A stretch of DNA of 64,000 bases from contig CANMQJ010000015.1 in the NCBI GenBank assembly GCA_947500005.1, forward strand, positions 88,751 through 152,750. The letters run 5' to 3'. Below, one piece after another: positions 51,825 through 61,045 of this stretch. The translations under genes and the position numbers were made by a program. The notes below the pieces were generated by a model. The model was given only the letters and a program-made list of their open reading frames with translations, was not told the DNA's origin and did no database searches. This DNA is from an uncultured Paracoccaceae bacterium. Lineage in GTDB: Bacteria; Pseudomonadota; Alphaproteobacteria; Rhodobacterales; Rhodobacteraceae. The first letter of the stretch is position 1, and every line of letters starts with the position of its first letter.

Positions 51825-53819
51825 CTACAGTTGCCTCGCAGGCTGTAGAGGGGTGGCTTTTTCTTGGGCCCAACTTTCAACAGCCATAGAACGCACACGG
51901 TTTACGGCCGCAGTCTCCACGGACTTGATCCGCTCAGGTTGATGCGGCTGGTCATGGAACAGGTAGAGCCGCGACAGGAAATGCTCGAACTCCAGCGAAC
52001 CTTCGCCATGACGTTCGCCGTTTCCTCCGGTGGTGACGTTCACCCCGTGTCCCCAATCCTGGCCGCTGTCGTTGTTCGGGTTGTAGAAATAGACCCGGAT
52101 CTCGCCTGACCGACCGGGTGCGACACGCAGAATGGTGATCGCGTGCCAGCCTATGAACGTGCCCGTGCTATCGGTGAACGCGATGCCTGCCGGCTGCGGG
52201 TGGATGAGCGGCCGGTCTCCGTTGTAACCGGGATGATAGCTTTGGTAGAACCGCGCGACGAACACGTCATAGGCGTCCAGCATCCCGGTGGCGACATCCA
52301 CAGCGACCGAACATTCGCGCCCCACCCACCAGCCGTGGAATTCAGGGTTGATCCAGCGGTGCGGATCGCCCGGCCGCACCGCGCAAATCCGCCCCATCTC
52401 AGCATAGATCCGGTCGAGATGCGGCACCAGAAGCACCGAAACGGGGTCAGCGTCGATCGGACCGAAGCCTGCCAGTCCCGCAGGCAGGTCGGCGGACTGG
52501 ATCGGGGTGCCCTCGAAATTCATCAGAACGGTCTCGGCCTCGGCAGCCTGCACGACCAAGTGCAGCAGGTAATCGGGATCGTTGAGCGCCCACATCGAGA
52601 TCGCGCGCGCTGATTGGCAGGTCGGGTTCGCCCCTTGACCCACGCCAAGCGGCAGGCCGATCACCTCGAGAATACCGGAGACAAGGTGTGTCTCGGGCGT
52701 CGGCTGGGCGCCGAAGCCAAGCGCGAGACGGTCGCGCACCGCCGGGGCCAGGTCGATCGTCAGCACCCTGCGGAGCGCGGGCGGGATGGGTGGAGAATGC
52801 AGGACCCCGCGCTCCATCATCATGGCCAGCCCATAGAGAGCCTGTGGCGTGGACGGAGTGACACCCGCGCGGATCAGATCCTCGATCAGGCCACGATAGT
52901 GACGCCAGCAATCAAGCCCCGTGGAGCCCAGGCCCAACGTCTCGGGCACCAGAGGGCGGTCGGGGTAGTCCAGCGCCCAGAGGAGGAAGCCGACGTGGTA
53001 ATCCGAAACGAGCCCGGTATCGTGCATCGAACGGGCAAAGCCCATTGCCTCGCGCGACAACGCGGCATCATCCATGTGGTCCAGCCGGGCCAAATAGGCC
53101 GTCAGGCCGGGATCGTCGAGCGTCTCGGCCGTGGGGCCGAACAGTGCACTGACCAGCCGCTCCGCCCCCAGCCGCTCGGAGCCCGGCTCGCTTCCCTGCC
53201 TGTTCAGCGCAACTGCGATCTGGGTTATCATCTCCTTGACCGGCCCCATCTGCACCGGGCGCTGCTCCAAGATGCGCCAGATCTCGGCAACCATGACGCC
53301 CAGCACGTCCCGCAGCCCGATGCGTTCCGCAATCAACCGTAGAATTCGCGCGGCCACCGCCGTGTGCTCGCCCTTCTCGCGGCTGGCCTCGTCCGAGAAC
53401 TCGAAGAACCGCGGAAGGTTGAGCGCGAGTACCTGTGTCAGGAAATGACGCGCGTAGTCCCGTTGCAGAACGGGGTGCTGCGCCTCGCCGGTTGCAACAG
53501 CCAGGAACCGCATCAGGCTGGCCGTCTCCAGCGCGGCCAGCAGCCTGTCGTCGCCTTCCAGCGTCCGGCAAGTCAGTTGCGGCAGAAGCGCATTGGGCAC
53601 GTCCCAGTCCGACCCCTTGAACAGACCGGCCCGATCCATGCGCTCCGCCCGCGCATAGACGGGCGCCAAGCCGTCCGGCACGGCGATCAGCCGCGCCAGA
53701 ACGTCCAGAACGGGGCGTTGCAGGGACTGCTTTGAGAACGGCCGGGCACGTTCGAGCCGCTCGAGAACGACGTCGAGCGTGCTCGCAAGCCGAGCGGCAT
53801 CGCTTGTCACCTGATCCAT
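51825..53819 (-). CDS. Putative papain-fold cysteine peptidase/transferase with large helical N-terminal region
   Basis: I do not recognise a named family. Residues 1-380 are helix-rich with no signal peptide. The C-terminal part has GQGANPTCQSARAISMW (Q395, C401), GWHAITI (H559) and YFYNPNNDSGQDWGHG (N580, N582 or D584). A Gln six residues before the Cys, then His, then Asn is the order and spacing of the papain-type oxyanion Gln and catalytic triad, so a cysteine peptidase, transglutaminase or amidotransferase activity is predicted. The gene starts 27 bases after the ATP-grasp gene, on the same strand. Catalysis is inferred, not known. The product is probably cytoplasmic. Confidence 0.72.
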   Translation of the reverse strand: MDQVTSDAARLASTLDVVLERLERARPFSKQSLQRPVLDVLARLIAVPDGLAPVYARAERMDRAGLFKGSDWDVPNALLPQLTCRTLEGDDRLLAALETASLMRFLAVATGEAQHPVLQRDYARHFLTQVLALNLPRFFEFSDEASREKGEHTAVAARILRLIAERIGLRDVLGVMVAEIWRILEQRPVQMGPVKEMITQIAVALNRQGSEPGSERLGAERLVSALFGPTAETLDDPGLTAYLARLDHMDDAALSREAMGFARSMHDTGLVSDYHVGFLLWALDYPDRPLVPETLGLGSTGLDCWRHYRGLIEDLIRAGVTPSTPQALYGLAMMMERGVLHSPPIPPALRRVLTIDLAPAVRDRLALGFGAQPTPETHLVSGILEVIGLPLGVGQGANPTCQSARAISMWALNDPDYLLHLVVQAAEAETVLMNFEGTPIQSADLPAGLAGFGPIDADPVSVLLVPHLDRIYAEMGRICAVRPGDPHRWINPEFHGWWVGRECSVAVDVATGMLDAYDVFVARFYQSYHPGYNGDRPLIHPQPAGIAFTDSTGTFIGWHAITILRVAPGRSGEIRVYFYNPNNDSGQDWGHGVNVTTGGNGERHGEGSLEFEHFLSRLYLFHDQPHQPERIKSVETAAVNRVRSMAVESWAQEKATPLQPARQL

Positions 53820-53846
53820 CGGGCCGGTCGCCCCCCCTGCATCGTG

Positions 53847-55073
53847 TCACACATAAAAATCAAGTTCCTCCTGCGCTTTCAAGAGATCGCGCAGCCTGTG
53901 CGGGTCCTCGCCAAAGAAATAGGCCAGCCCCCAATGCGTGCCGAAGGCAGAGCGCTTGGCGACCTTCTGTTCCATCGGCTCGGCCAGTTCGTGCCATTCG
54001 AAATAGGGGTCGTTCGCAGTGTCAGCCGGGATTTCCAATTTGCTGACCACGCGGCGGCGCGGATAGACCCCGAAACATCCCGCGTGACCTTTGGCTCCGG
54101 TGACCTCCTCGGGGAAAAAGGCGTCGATCTCGTCTTGGGTCGTGTGCGGATCGAACATCAGCACCAGCGCCTGGTAGCCGTTGAACCCATAGGCGCGTTC
54201 GATCAGTTCCAGCGCCTTGAACCCCGGCGGGCGATAGGCGACCTCGCCGAAATAGAGCTTGTTGTCCGAGGTCAGGAAATACTCGGGGTGGATGAAGCCG
54301 AACTCGATATCGAAAGCTTCGATCAGTTTTTCGATCTCCTCGGTGACGCGCGCGCGATGCGCCTCAAGCTCGGGGGTGGCGGGCACGAAGACCGAATAGC
54401 CCAGCGTCACGTATTCCGAGATATTGAGGAACTGGATCTTGCGATCCTTGATCCAGGCCTCGACCGCGAATTCCCAGCCATCCAGATGCGATTCCAGCAG
54501 CGCGGGGAATTCCTCGTCGGGGATGTTGTCCACGTCCTCGGGGCTGCGGATCACCCGGTGCCCGGCGGTACCGGACTTGTCGAACGCCTTGAAATGGATC
54601 GGGTCGTTGGGATCGCCGTCCAGCTTGAGCAGCGTCTGGTTCACCCGCTTGAGAAAGCGGATCACGTCGCCACGGTCATGCGCCTCCTCGAACACGCCTA
54701 CACGGATGCCGCCAAGCTGCGCGCGCCGTTTCATCAACGACTTGTCGCGGAACAGCATCGACTGGCCCAGCAGGCGCGGGTTCTTGAGCAGCACGGCGTT
54801 TATTGCCCCGGCCCATTCCACTGTCTCTTCGTAAAGCGGGATGGCGACATCGACGCCCTCGTCCTTCAACCTGTGCGCCAGTTCGTGAGAGCGTTCGTTC
54901 AACCGGTCGAAATCCCACGGGATAAAGGGAATGCCGTTCTGCGAACAATATTCCTCGGCCCAAGGCGGCGCTACGACGACATAGCGCCGATCAAACCGGT
55001 CCACTGCGTCGATTGCATTCAGGCTCCAGCCAAGAAGCGCTACATAGCCTTTGCTCGGATCATGATCCGTCAT
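53847..55073 (-). CDS. ATP-grasp carboxylate-amine ligase-like protein
   Basis: The 408-residue protein has a Rossmann-like pre-ATP-grasp start (YVALLGWSLNAIDAV), an ATP-grasp core with KSLMKRRAQLGG (about 111-122), FKAFDKSGTAGHRV (161-174), EFAVEAWIKDRKIQFLNISE (201-220) and the metal-binding end FIHPEYF...LYFGEVAYRPPG (260-284). These match ATP-grasp ligases of the carbamoyl-phosphate synthetase/biotin carboxylase-like group, which activate a carboxylate as acyl phosphate and join it to an amine or thiol. It is the first gene of a two-gene operon with the papain-like protein. Substrates cannot be read. A peptide-forming or amino-acid-conjugating role is the natural reading. Confidence 0.87.
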   Translation of the reverse strand: MTDHDPSKGYVALLGWSLNAIDAVDRFDRRYVVVAPPWAEEYCSQNGIPFIPWDFDRLNERSHELAHRLKDEGVDVAIPLYEETVEWAGAINAVLLKNPRLLGQSMLFRDKSLMKRRAQLGGIRVGVFEEAHDRGDVIRFLKRVNQTLLKLDGDPNDPIHFKAFDKSGTAGHRVIRSPEDVDNIPDEEFPALLESHLDGWEFAVEAWIKDRKIQFLNISEYVTLGYSVFVPATPELEAHRARVTEEIEKLIEAFDIEFGFIHPEYFLTSDNKLYFGEVAYRPPGFKALELIERAYGFNGYQALVLMFDPHTTQDEIDAFFPEEVTGAKGHAGCFGVYPRRRVVSKLEIPADTANDPYFEWHELAEPMEQKVAKRSAFGTHWGLAYFFGEDPHRLRDLLKAQEELDFYV

Positions 55074-55254
55074 GTGTCATACTCCCTTGATTATGTACCC
55101 CGCTCGCGGCGCATTGGGCACCGACGCGGCAAACGACCGGGTGTTTCCACAACTTCGATTTGTCGGGAAAGGGACGCCCGAGCCACGGGGCGAGTTCTCG
55201 TTGTCTTGAAGAAGCTAGTTTTTCTTGCGCCGAAGTTCAACCGCAGCGAAGAAC

Positions 55255-56107
55255 TGTGTTCTGGGGAAAAGGGCCGGACGCATCGCCACGGACCGGGGGA
55301 ACAGCAGCGCGCTAGGCGTTCAGTCTCGGCATCTGGTGGATCGGATTTTGGATGAATCGATCTGGCTCTGATGTCCAGATTTTTCGGATGTACTCGTATG
55401 GCGTTAGCCCGCTTGGCGTCTCGAGCCGGCGTGCAAAGTTGTCGGCTGCCATAAAGTCGCTGAGGGGGCTGCGAAGCTGAACGTGGCTGTCGTAGTGGAA
55501 GCGTTTGACGGTAGCGTCCTTGATTGTCCGGTTCATGCGCTCGACCCGGCCATTGCTCCAATAGACGGTATTGCGGTTCCTGGGTTGGTCGGCGAACTGG
55601 ATGTGCGGTTGATCGCCACGAAGAGAAAAAGCTTGCCTTCTGCTGTTTGCACCTCGGGGGTGCCCATGTGAAAGAAGCCGATGGGATAGCGCTTGAAGCG
55701 TTGACGTTTGGATTTGTGCCCTTCGACATCCGGTAGCCGAGTGATGCCACGTCGCCGAAGGCAGCGATGCAGCGCTGACCGCGTCAGGTGCGCGATCGAT
55801 GGTTGAAGAGCATAGAGGCGGTCGTCCAAAGGCAGCACTGTGTACCGACGGAATGCCACCACCATAGCCTCCTCGGCCTCGCTGAGAACGGTCGAGCGCG
55901 GTTCCTTCGGGCCCGTTTTGCGATCCTCGACCGCCTCGCGCTTGCGCCACTTCGCAACTTCTTCGGATTGATCCCGAGATCCCCGCTCAGCGCCGCGGTC
56001 GGAGCTTGAGATTGCTCTATTGCAGCTCTGACGGCGTACCTCGTCGTGGAACTGCCGAGGCGAACTTGTCGCATAGTGCTCCCTTCCATTCCTGCGAAAA
56101 GATCACA
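55255..56107 (-). mobile_element. IS481-family insertion sequence, internally deleted
   Basis: The element holds one IS481-type transposase pseudogene on the minus strand. Possible termini are TGTGTTCTGGGG at 55255 and TGTGATCTTTTC read from 56107 on the minus strand, both starting TGTG as expected for terminal repeats, though the match is short. An internal deletion of about 100 codons explains the small size. A nearly identical 5' part lies inverted at the window end (63831-64000). Confidence 0.65.
55312..56074 (-). pseudogene. IS481-family transposase, frameshifted and internally deleted
   Basis: The N-terminus MRQVRLGSSTTRYAVRAAI and the helix-turn-helix up to GINPKK are in one frame. 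The continuation VAKWRKREAVEDRKTGPKEP, then VVAFRRYTVLPLDDRLYALQ and YPIGFFHMGTPEVQTAEGKL is in another. After KLFLFVAI about 100 codons with most of the DDE core are missing. The C-terminus resumes with VERMNRTIKDATVKRFHYDS and GLTPYEYIRKIWTSEPDRFI. It cannot make active transposase. The same frameshift is in the second copy at the window end. Confidence 0.85.
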
Positions 56108-56168
56108 CCATCAAACCTTGGGATCAAACACCTAGGAAGCTTTCCGCCGGATCGCAATCCACCGTCGC

Positions 56169-56267
56169 CTAGCCATGCGCGTTCAGCAGCGCGCAGAAGG
56201 ATTTCCGCACGGCTTCATCGTCTTCAACGACAAAGACCGAAAATTCCCGATCAGGCCTGTTCGCCAT
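56169..56267 (-). pseudogene. Response regulator 5' fragment (FixJ-like, 32 codons)
   Basis: The minus-strand ATG at 56267 overlaps the histidine kinase 3' end by 17 bases and opens MANRPDREFSVFVVEDDEAV, continuing to SFCALLNAHG, then a stop. VFVVEDDEAVR is the start of a receiver domain with the acidic pair. Everything after the first helix, including the phosphorylated Asp, is missing. It was the partner of the kinase at 56251 before this end was lost, probably through IS481-associated rearrangement. Confidence 0.75.
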
Positions 56268-57035
56268 TTGCGCCCTCGATTGGCAGTTGAAACACGAATA
56301 CCGAGCCGGTCATTTTGGGTTCGGCCCAGATCCGACCCTCATGTGCCTCAATGATTGACCGGACCAAAGAGAGGCCTATCCCCATGCCCTGCGTTGTCGA
56401 TGTGTTGAACGGTTCGAACAGGTATTTGTGCTGGTCCGGTGGAATCCCATGCCCGGTATCACGGACATACACCGTGACCCAAGCGCCCGAATTTATCACT
56501 TCGACGGTCAGTTTTTGTACCTTTGACTCCTGCATTGCCGTAATGCTGTTACGGACCAGGTTGAGCATGACCTGTCCGACTTGCACCGGGTCTGCCAGGA
56601 TCCGGGGAATAGACTGGTCCAGCAGCAGATTGACTTGAAGCCTCGGCAGATCGACATAAGCGAGCGCAAGGTCGATGCCCTGCTGTATCGCCTTGTTCAG
56701 GTCGATGTATTCGGCGTTCAGATCGCCCGCAGATATGAAATTCCGCATGCGGCGCATCAGGTCGCCTGCCCTTGTTGTCTCGGCAACGGCCTCGTCAATG
56801 AGAAGCGCCGCCCGCTCCGGAATTACAACGTCAGCATTCCTCAATTCCTGGCGGCAGGCGCTGATGAAGTTCGAAATCGCCGACAGGGGCTGGTTTAACT
56901 CGTGCGCGATCACCGAGGCAAGTTCGCCCATCGAGCTGGCCCGCGAGGCATCGAGAAGTGCGTGTCGCAAGCGGGTTTCCTGCGCTTCCGCAGCCCTTTG
57001 CGCTTCGAGCGCGGCGCGCTCGTGTTCCAGGCTGT
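56251..57035 (-). pseudogene. Sensor histidine kinase, 5'-truncated (FixL-like)
   Basis: The frame contains a complete kinase core: coiled-coil linker (EHERAALEAQRAAEAQETRL), H-box ASVIAHELNQPLSAISNFIS, N-box VMLNLVRNSITAMQES, and VRDTGHGIPPDQHKYLFEPF with GMGIGLSLVRSIIEAHEGRI. The HELNQPL H-box is typical of FixL/NtrB-like PAS kinases. Upstream of about 57035 the reading frame is only the antisense of an RND pump remnant, so the sensor domain and native start are gone. Residual activity without the sensor is possible but there is no proper start. The cognate regulator fragment overlaps its 3' end. Confidence 0.78.
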
Positions 57036-58545
57036 GGGTCGCCTGGCCGATGCCGCGATCCGCTGGCGCTGGCGGGGCTGGCTTTCGCCGCGCTGATCTT
57101 GACGGTCGGCGCCCTTGGCGGCGGCGTGGTCCAGCGCCTGGCGATGCGCGAGATCGCTGGCGACGTGTTGAGGCGCGGCTGATGCTGCCCGCAGGCACCC
57201 CTCTGGCACGCACGTCGGAGGCTGTCGCGCAGGTCGAGGCTGCGCTCGACCGTGTGAACGCGCGCCTCACGCCCGAGCAACCAGACGGACAGGCGCTGGT
57301 GATCCGCCATATCGCGCGCATGGGGCGCAACCTGTCCGCCGGTGAGGCCGGCGCCCATGTCGCCACCGTCGCGGTAAACCTTCTGGGGGCCGAGACGCGG
57401 AACCACCACGCTCGACGAGATCGGCAGCCTCTGGCGCGCTGAATTCGGCCCGCTGCCCGGCGTCTCCTCGCTGATCCTGACCGAGACGGGCATCGCCCGC
57501 AGGGGATTGCCGCGGAGTTGCGCCTGACCTATCCCGACCTCGCGACGCTGGAGAATGCGGGCCGCGCCACGAGCGCCGAGTTGCAGACCTACGCGGGCGT
57601 CCGCAACGCGATCCTCGACCTGCGCTCCGGCGCGCCGGAGTTGCGGCTAAGCCTGTCGCCAGAGGCCGAGGCCCTCGGGCTGACGGCAAGCGATGTCGCG
57701 GGACAGCTGCGCGCCGCCTTCCTTGGCACGCAGCTTCCCGAGATCCGGCGCGGCGACCTTGCCTGGGATCTGGATGTCCGGTTGAACGACACCGACCGCG
57801 CCACCCGCGCCGATCTGACCGAGTTAGAGATCGCACTGCCGGGCGGCGGCACCCCTGGGCAGCGTGGCCTCCATTACCGAGACGCGGGGCTGGGGCAGCA
57901 TCACCCGCCGCGACGGGTTGCGCACCCTGACCGTTTCGGCGGACGTGGACGGACGTGCCGGGAATGCCGATGCGATCACCGCCCGGCTGGAGGAAGGCTT
58001 CCTGCCGGAGCTTGCCGCCACGACCCCCAGCCTCGGCTTCGAGATCGGCGGGCAGGCGGCGAACTCGGCGGAAACCGTGGGCTCGATCATGCGGGGCTTC
58101 CTGATCGGGCTGGTCGGCGTCTACATCGTGCTCAGCTTCCAGTTCCGAAGCTACATCAAGCCGCTGATCGTGATGCTCACCATCCCGCTGGCCTTTCTGG
58201 GGGTGATCTGGGGGCATGTGCTGATGGGCTGCAACATCTCCATGCCGTCGCTCGTTGGCGCGGCCTCGCTGGCCGGGATCGTCGTAAACAACGCGATCCT
58301 GCTGGTCAGCGTGATCAAGACCCGCCGCGCCGAAGGCCGTTCCGCCACGGATGCCGCCGGAGACGCCGTCCGCGCCCGGTTCGGGCCGATCTGCGTGTCC
58401 GTTTCGGCCACCGTCATGGGCACGGCGCCCCTTCGGCTATAGACCTCGACCCAGGCGCAGACGCTCAAGCCGCTGGTGATCGCAGTCGTCTTGGGCCTTC
58501 TTGCCGCCACGGGACTGATCCTGCTGGTGCTTGCAGCATGTTCCT
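57036..58545 (+). pseudogene. RND efflux pump (AcrB/MexF-type) C-terminal half, multiply frameshifted
   Basis: RND segments can be followed in order but in changing frames: LADAAIRWRW, LAGLAFAALILTVGALGGG, then MLPAGTPLARTSEAVAQVEA, TTTLDEIGSLWRAEFGPLPG, GRATSAELQTYAGVRNAILD, and finally GFLIGLVGVYIVLSFQFRSY with SMPSLVGAASLAGIVVNNAI. A TAG stop follows TAPLRL at 58440-58442, and the last helix (LKPLVIAVVLGLLAATGLIL) continues in frame after it. At least four frameshifts plus loss of the N-terminal half make it a dead gene. It fuses directly to the truncated kinase at its left end. Confidence 0.85.
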
Positions 58546-58588
58546 GTGCCATAGCAAGTCTGGATCGCTCCTCGCCAACTCGCGGTTT

Positions 58589-59014
58589 TCAATTGTCCTT
58601 TGGGTTATCCGAGACGCTCACGGCCTCGATTGCTCGGCCAAGTTCTCTCGAAAGCAAAGGCTTCGAAAGCATCGCCAGCGGACGGATTGCCGCCCTCTCG
58701 TCGTCGGTGACCTTATGCAAGCTCCCGCTCACGATGATGGACGGAATATCCATCTCCGCACGAAGCGCTAACGCGGCATCCTGCCCACGGCTCCCATCGG
58801 CAAGCTGAAGGTCGACGATTGCAAGGTCAGGAACGGACTCGCGTGACATCTCGATGGCCTTCGTCGCGGTCGCGGCGATGCCGACGACCTCGTGCCCCAT
58901 TTCTTCAAGTTGCCCCTCCAGATCCAGCGCGATGAAGATGTTGTCCTCGACCACAAGCACTTTCAGGCCAGCGGCTCCCTCATTCGGGAAACAGGATTCG
59001 TGTCCGCCAGCCAT
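58589..59014 (-). CDS. Stand-alone response-regulator receiver domain
   Basis: The 141-residue protein is a single receiver domain: LKVLVVEDNIFIALDLEGQL (acidic residues E23, D24), the phosphorylated Asp in PDLAIVDLQLADG (D68), and later SIIVSGS and the conserved Lys in AMLSKPLL. No output domain exists, so it probably passes phosphate or acts by protein contact. Its start overlaps the 3' end of the HWE-type kinase gene by 35 bases, so the two are translationally coupled and very likely partners. Confidence 0.9.
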   Translation of the reverse strand: MAGGHESCFPNEGAAGLKVLVVEDNIFIALDLEGQLEEMGHEVVGIAATATKAIEMSRESVPDLAIVDLQLADGSRGQDAALALRAEMDIPSIIVSGSLHKVTDDERAAIRPLAMLSKPLLSRELGRAIEAVSVSDNPKDN

Positions 59015-60410
59015 TCGTCCGGTCTACCTCGGTCGTTCCGCTCAATTGCGATGCCATCCCCTCAATCAAGCGCTGTCCAAGACCCGACGATGGTGGTCTG
59101 CTTTCCAAACGATCAGCAGCCGGGCCTGTTCCATCATCTGCAACCTCGAGGACGATCCCGTCGCCGCCGTTACGCCGCAGGCTGATGGTTACGGCGCCTT
59201 CTTCATCTGGTCCGAAGGCGTGCTTGAACGAGTTGGTCACCAGTTCGTTCACTGCAAGGGACAGCGTGACGGCCTTGTCGGTTGGAAGCCGGATCGGTTC
59301 CACGTCGAGCGTGACCCGCACACCCTGCCTGTCGGTCGACAGCGAGGCGCGAAGGTGATCTTTCAACCTTTCCAGATACCTGTCGATTTGGACCGAGTTG
59401 ACGTCTTCATCCTCGTAGAGCGAGGCGTGGATCGCCGCGACGGCGTTCACCCGCGCCGTCGCCACCTTGAGCGAGGCGCGCGCGGTGGCGTCCGTGGTCG
59501 CCGAAGCCTCCAGGTTAAGAATGCTCGCAACCATCTGGAGCGAGTTCTTTACCCGGTGATTGACCTCTGCAATCAGAAGGTCACGCGCTTCGACCGCCTC
59601 GCGCAGGCTCGCCTCGTTCTCGCGGATCGATGTCACGTCAAGGACAATGCCGACGATCCTGGCATCTTGCGTGTCCGGATCCCGGACAGACTCGCCGAGC
59701 CCGATCGCCCATCGCACGGTCCCGTCGGGCCGCACGATCCGGTAGTCGAGATGCAGGTCGGACCCAATGGTGCGGCCGGCCCGCTCGATCTCGGCCATGG
59801 TCGCCTCATGGTCATCGGGATGGATGCGATCAAAGAACGACTGCACCGCTGTGACGGACTCTCCTGGTTCGAAACCGAACAGCGCATCCAATTGTGGCGA
59901 GCGGGTCAGATTCCCCGAGGCAGGGTCGAATTCGAAGTAGCTGAGTTCCGCACCGCGCATGGCAGCCCGACGCTTCGCTGCGTCGGCGCGCTCCCCCAGA
60001 ACGCTACGGGTAACGTCCTCAGCCGTATGGATCACGTGAGTGACTCGTTCCGGTTCGGATGCGTCAGCGAAGACCGGGGAGTTCAGGATGCGCCAGTATC
60101 GCGTGCCGTAGCGGCCGTCGGATTCCAGGACATCATGCTGTCGAAGCGGCATTTCCTGCGCCTTTCCGCTCGCGACCACCGCGTCTGTCGAGGCCTGCAA
60201 TTCCGCCTCAGCGTCCGCGTTCGGGTCGTCGGGATTGGCAGGAAAGGCCTCGAAAACCCGAAACCCGATCAGTTCTTCGGGCTGGCGGCCCAGCAAGGCG
60301 CAATAGCGTTGGTTCGCCGCGACAATCCGGAGGTCTGGTGTGAACACCATCTGCGCTGTCGGCGCGGAATCGAAAAATAAACCCAGATCGATACGGCTGA
60401 CTTCATCCAT
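58980..60410 (-). CDS. PAS-domain histidine kinase of the HWE/HisKA_2 type
   Basis: The 476-residue protein has two PAS domains (about residues 10-130 with TPDLRIVAANQRYCALLGRQ, and 145-265 with FFDRIHPDDHEATMAEIERA). A HisKA_2 dimerisation domain follows with the phosphorylated His in LLIAEVNHRVKNSLQMVASI, then an ATPase domain with the N-box LAVNELVTNSFKHAFGPDEE and a C-terminal GLGQRLIEGMASQL. No membrane segment is seen, so it is cytoplasmic. Such kinases, often light or redox sensing through LOV/PAS domains, are common in alphaproteobacteria and feed general-stress pathways. No conserved LOV cysteine is apparent. Confidence 0.9.
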   Translation of the reverse strand: MDEVSRIDLGLFFDSAPTAQMVFTPDLRIVAANQRYCALLGRQPEELIGFRVFEAFPANPDDPNADAEAELQASTDAVVASGKAQEMPLRQHDVLESDGRYGTRYWRILNSPVFADASEPERVTHVIHTAEDVTRSVLGERADAAKRRAAMRGAELSYFEFDPASGNLTRSPQLDALFGFEPGESVTAVQSFFDRIHPDDHEATMAEIERAGRTIGSDLHLDYRIVRPDGTVRWAIGLGESVRDPDTQDARIVGIVLDVTSIRENEASLREAVEARDLLIAEVNHRVKNSLQMVASILNLEASATTDATARASLKVATARVNAVAAIHASLYEDEDVNSVQIDRYLERLKDHLRASLSTDRQGVRVTLDVEPIRLPTDKAVTLSLAVNELVTNSFKHAFGPDEEGAVTISLRRNGGDGIVLEVADDGTGPAADRLESRPPSSGLGQRLIEGMASQLSGTTEVDRTNGWRTRILFPE

Positions 60411-60579
60411 GACAGTGCCCTTCCTACACGGTTTCGCGGGAGCTCAGCCGAAATATGCAAGCATCAGGCACGACAGTCGTTGATATCCTGCCCTGACCTT
60501 TGGAGAAGGATACCAAACAGCCTTTTGAATGTTCAAGACGCGCTTGTAAATCGCGAGATAGCTCCTCGAAAGCGACCGA

Positions 60580-60690
60580 TTAAGCAATGGGCACCTCGGG
60601 CCGGACGCAAGCCGATGGACGCAGTTGTAATGTTCAAGACGCTGGTACGGGGGGCGCTCTACAACTTTTCCGACGAGGTCACGAGGTCCG
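60580..60690 (+). pseudogene. IS5-family transposase scrap
   Basis: The frame reads APRAGRKPMDAVVMFKTLVR, then GALYNFSDEVTR, which resembles the conserved N-terminal block of IS5-family transposases (AGRPPYDPVLMFKxLVLQ, then xLYGLSDE). Flanking sequence does not continue the family. It is a short scrap next to the IS110 fragment. Confidence 0.6.
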
Positions 60691-60709
60691 TCTCATCCCG
60701 CCCTCCTAA

Positions 60710-60940
60710 GTCAAGCCTTTCGTCAAGCGCCAGAAAAACGATGCGGCCGATGCCGAGGCGATCTGCGAAGCGGCCTCGCGCCCGAAGATGCGGTTCGTGC
60801 CGATCAAGTATGAAGAGACCCAAGGCACAGCCATGGTCTTTCGCGTGCGCGAGCAGCTGATCCGGCAGCGGGCGCGGGCAAGCCGGAGCGGAGCGGCGGC
60901 GCTGAATGGCTACGCCGGATACTATTCAAAATTGTGTTGA
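60710..60940 (+). pseudogene. IS110-family transposase internal fragment
   Basis: Seventy-six codons read VKPFVKRQKNDAADAEAICE, then AASRPKMRFVPIKYEETQGT and MVFRVREQLIRQRARA before a stop. This is the segment of IS110 transposases around the catalytic KNDxxDAxA motif, present here as KNDAADAEA. No start codon or remaining parts are present. It is joined directly to the IS5 scrap. Confidence 0.7.
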
Positions 60941-61045
60941 CGTAGGGGAATTTACCGATCTAGGTTGAAGCTGCCCTGATGCCTCTCGCCGGAGTTGCGT
61001 TGGGCAGATCAGTTCGTTTTTCCAAGCTATCGGAAGGAAGGGGTT

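Noticed and set aside
53844..55355. 503-codon plus-strand open frame opposite the ATP-grasp gene
   Set aside because: The minus-strand frame has all ATP-grasp motifs; the plus frame has none and spills into intergenic DNA.
60480..60860. 126-codon open frame as a real gene
   Set aside because: Only part of it matches an IS5 transposase block, and its second half is the wrong frame of an IS110 fragment.
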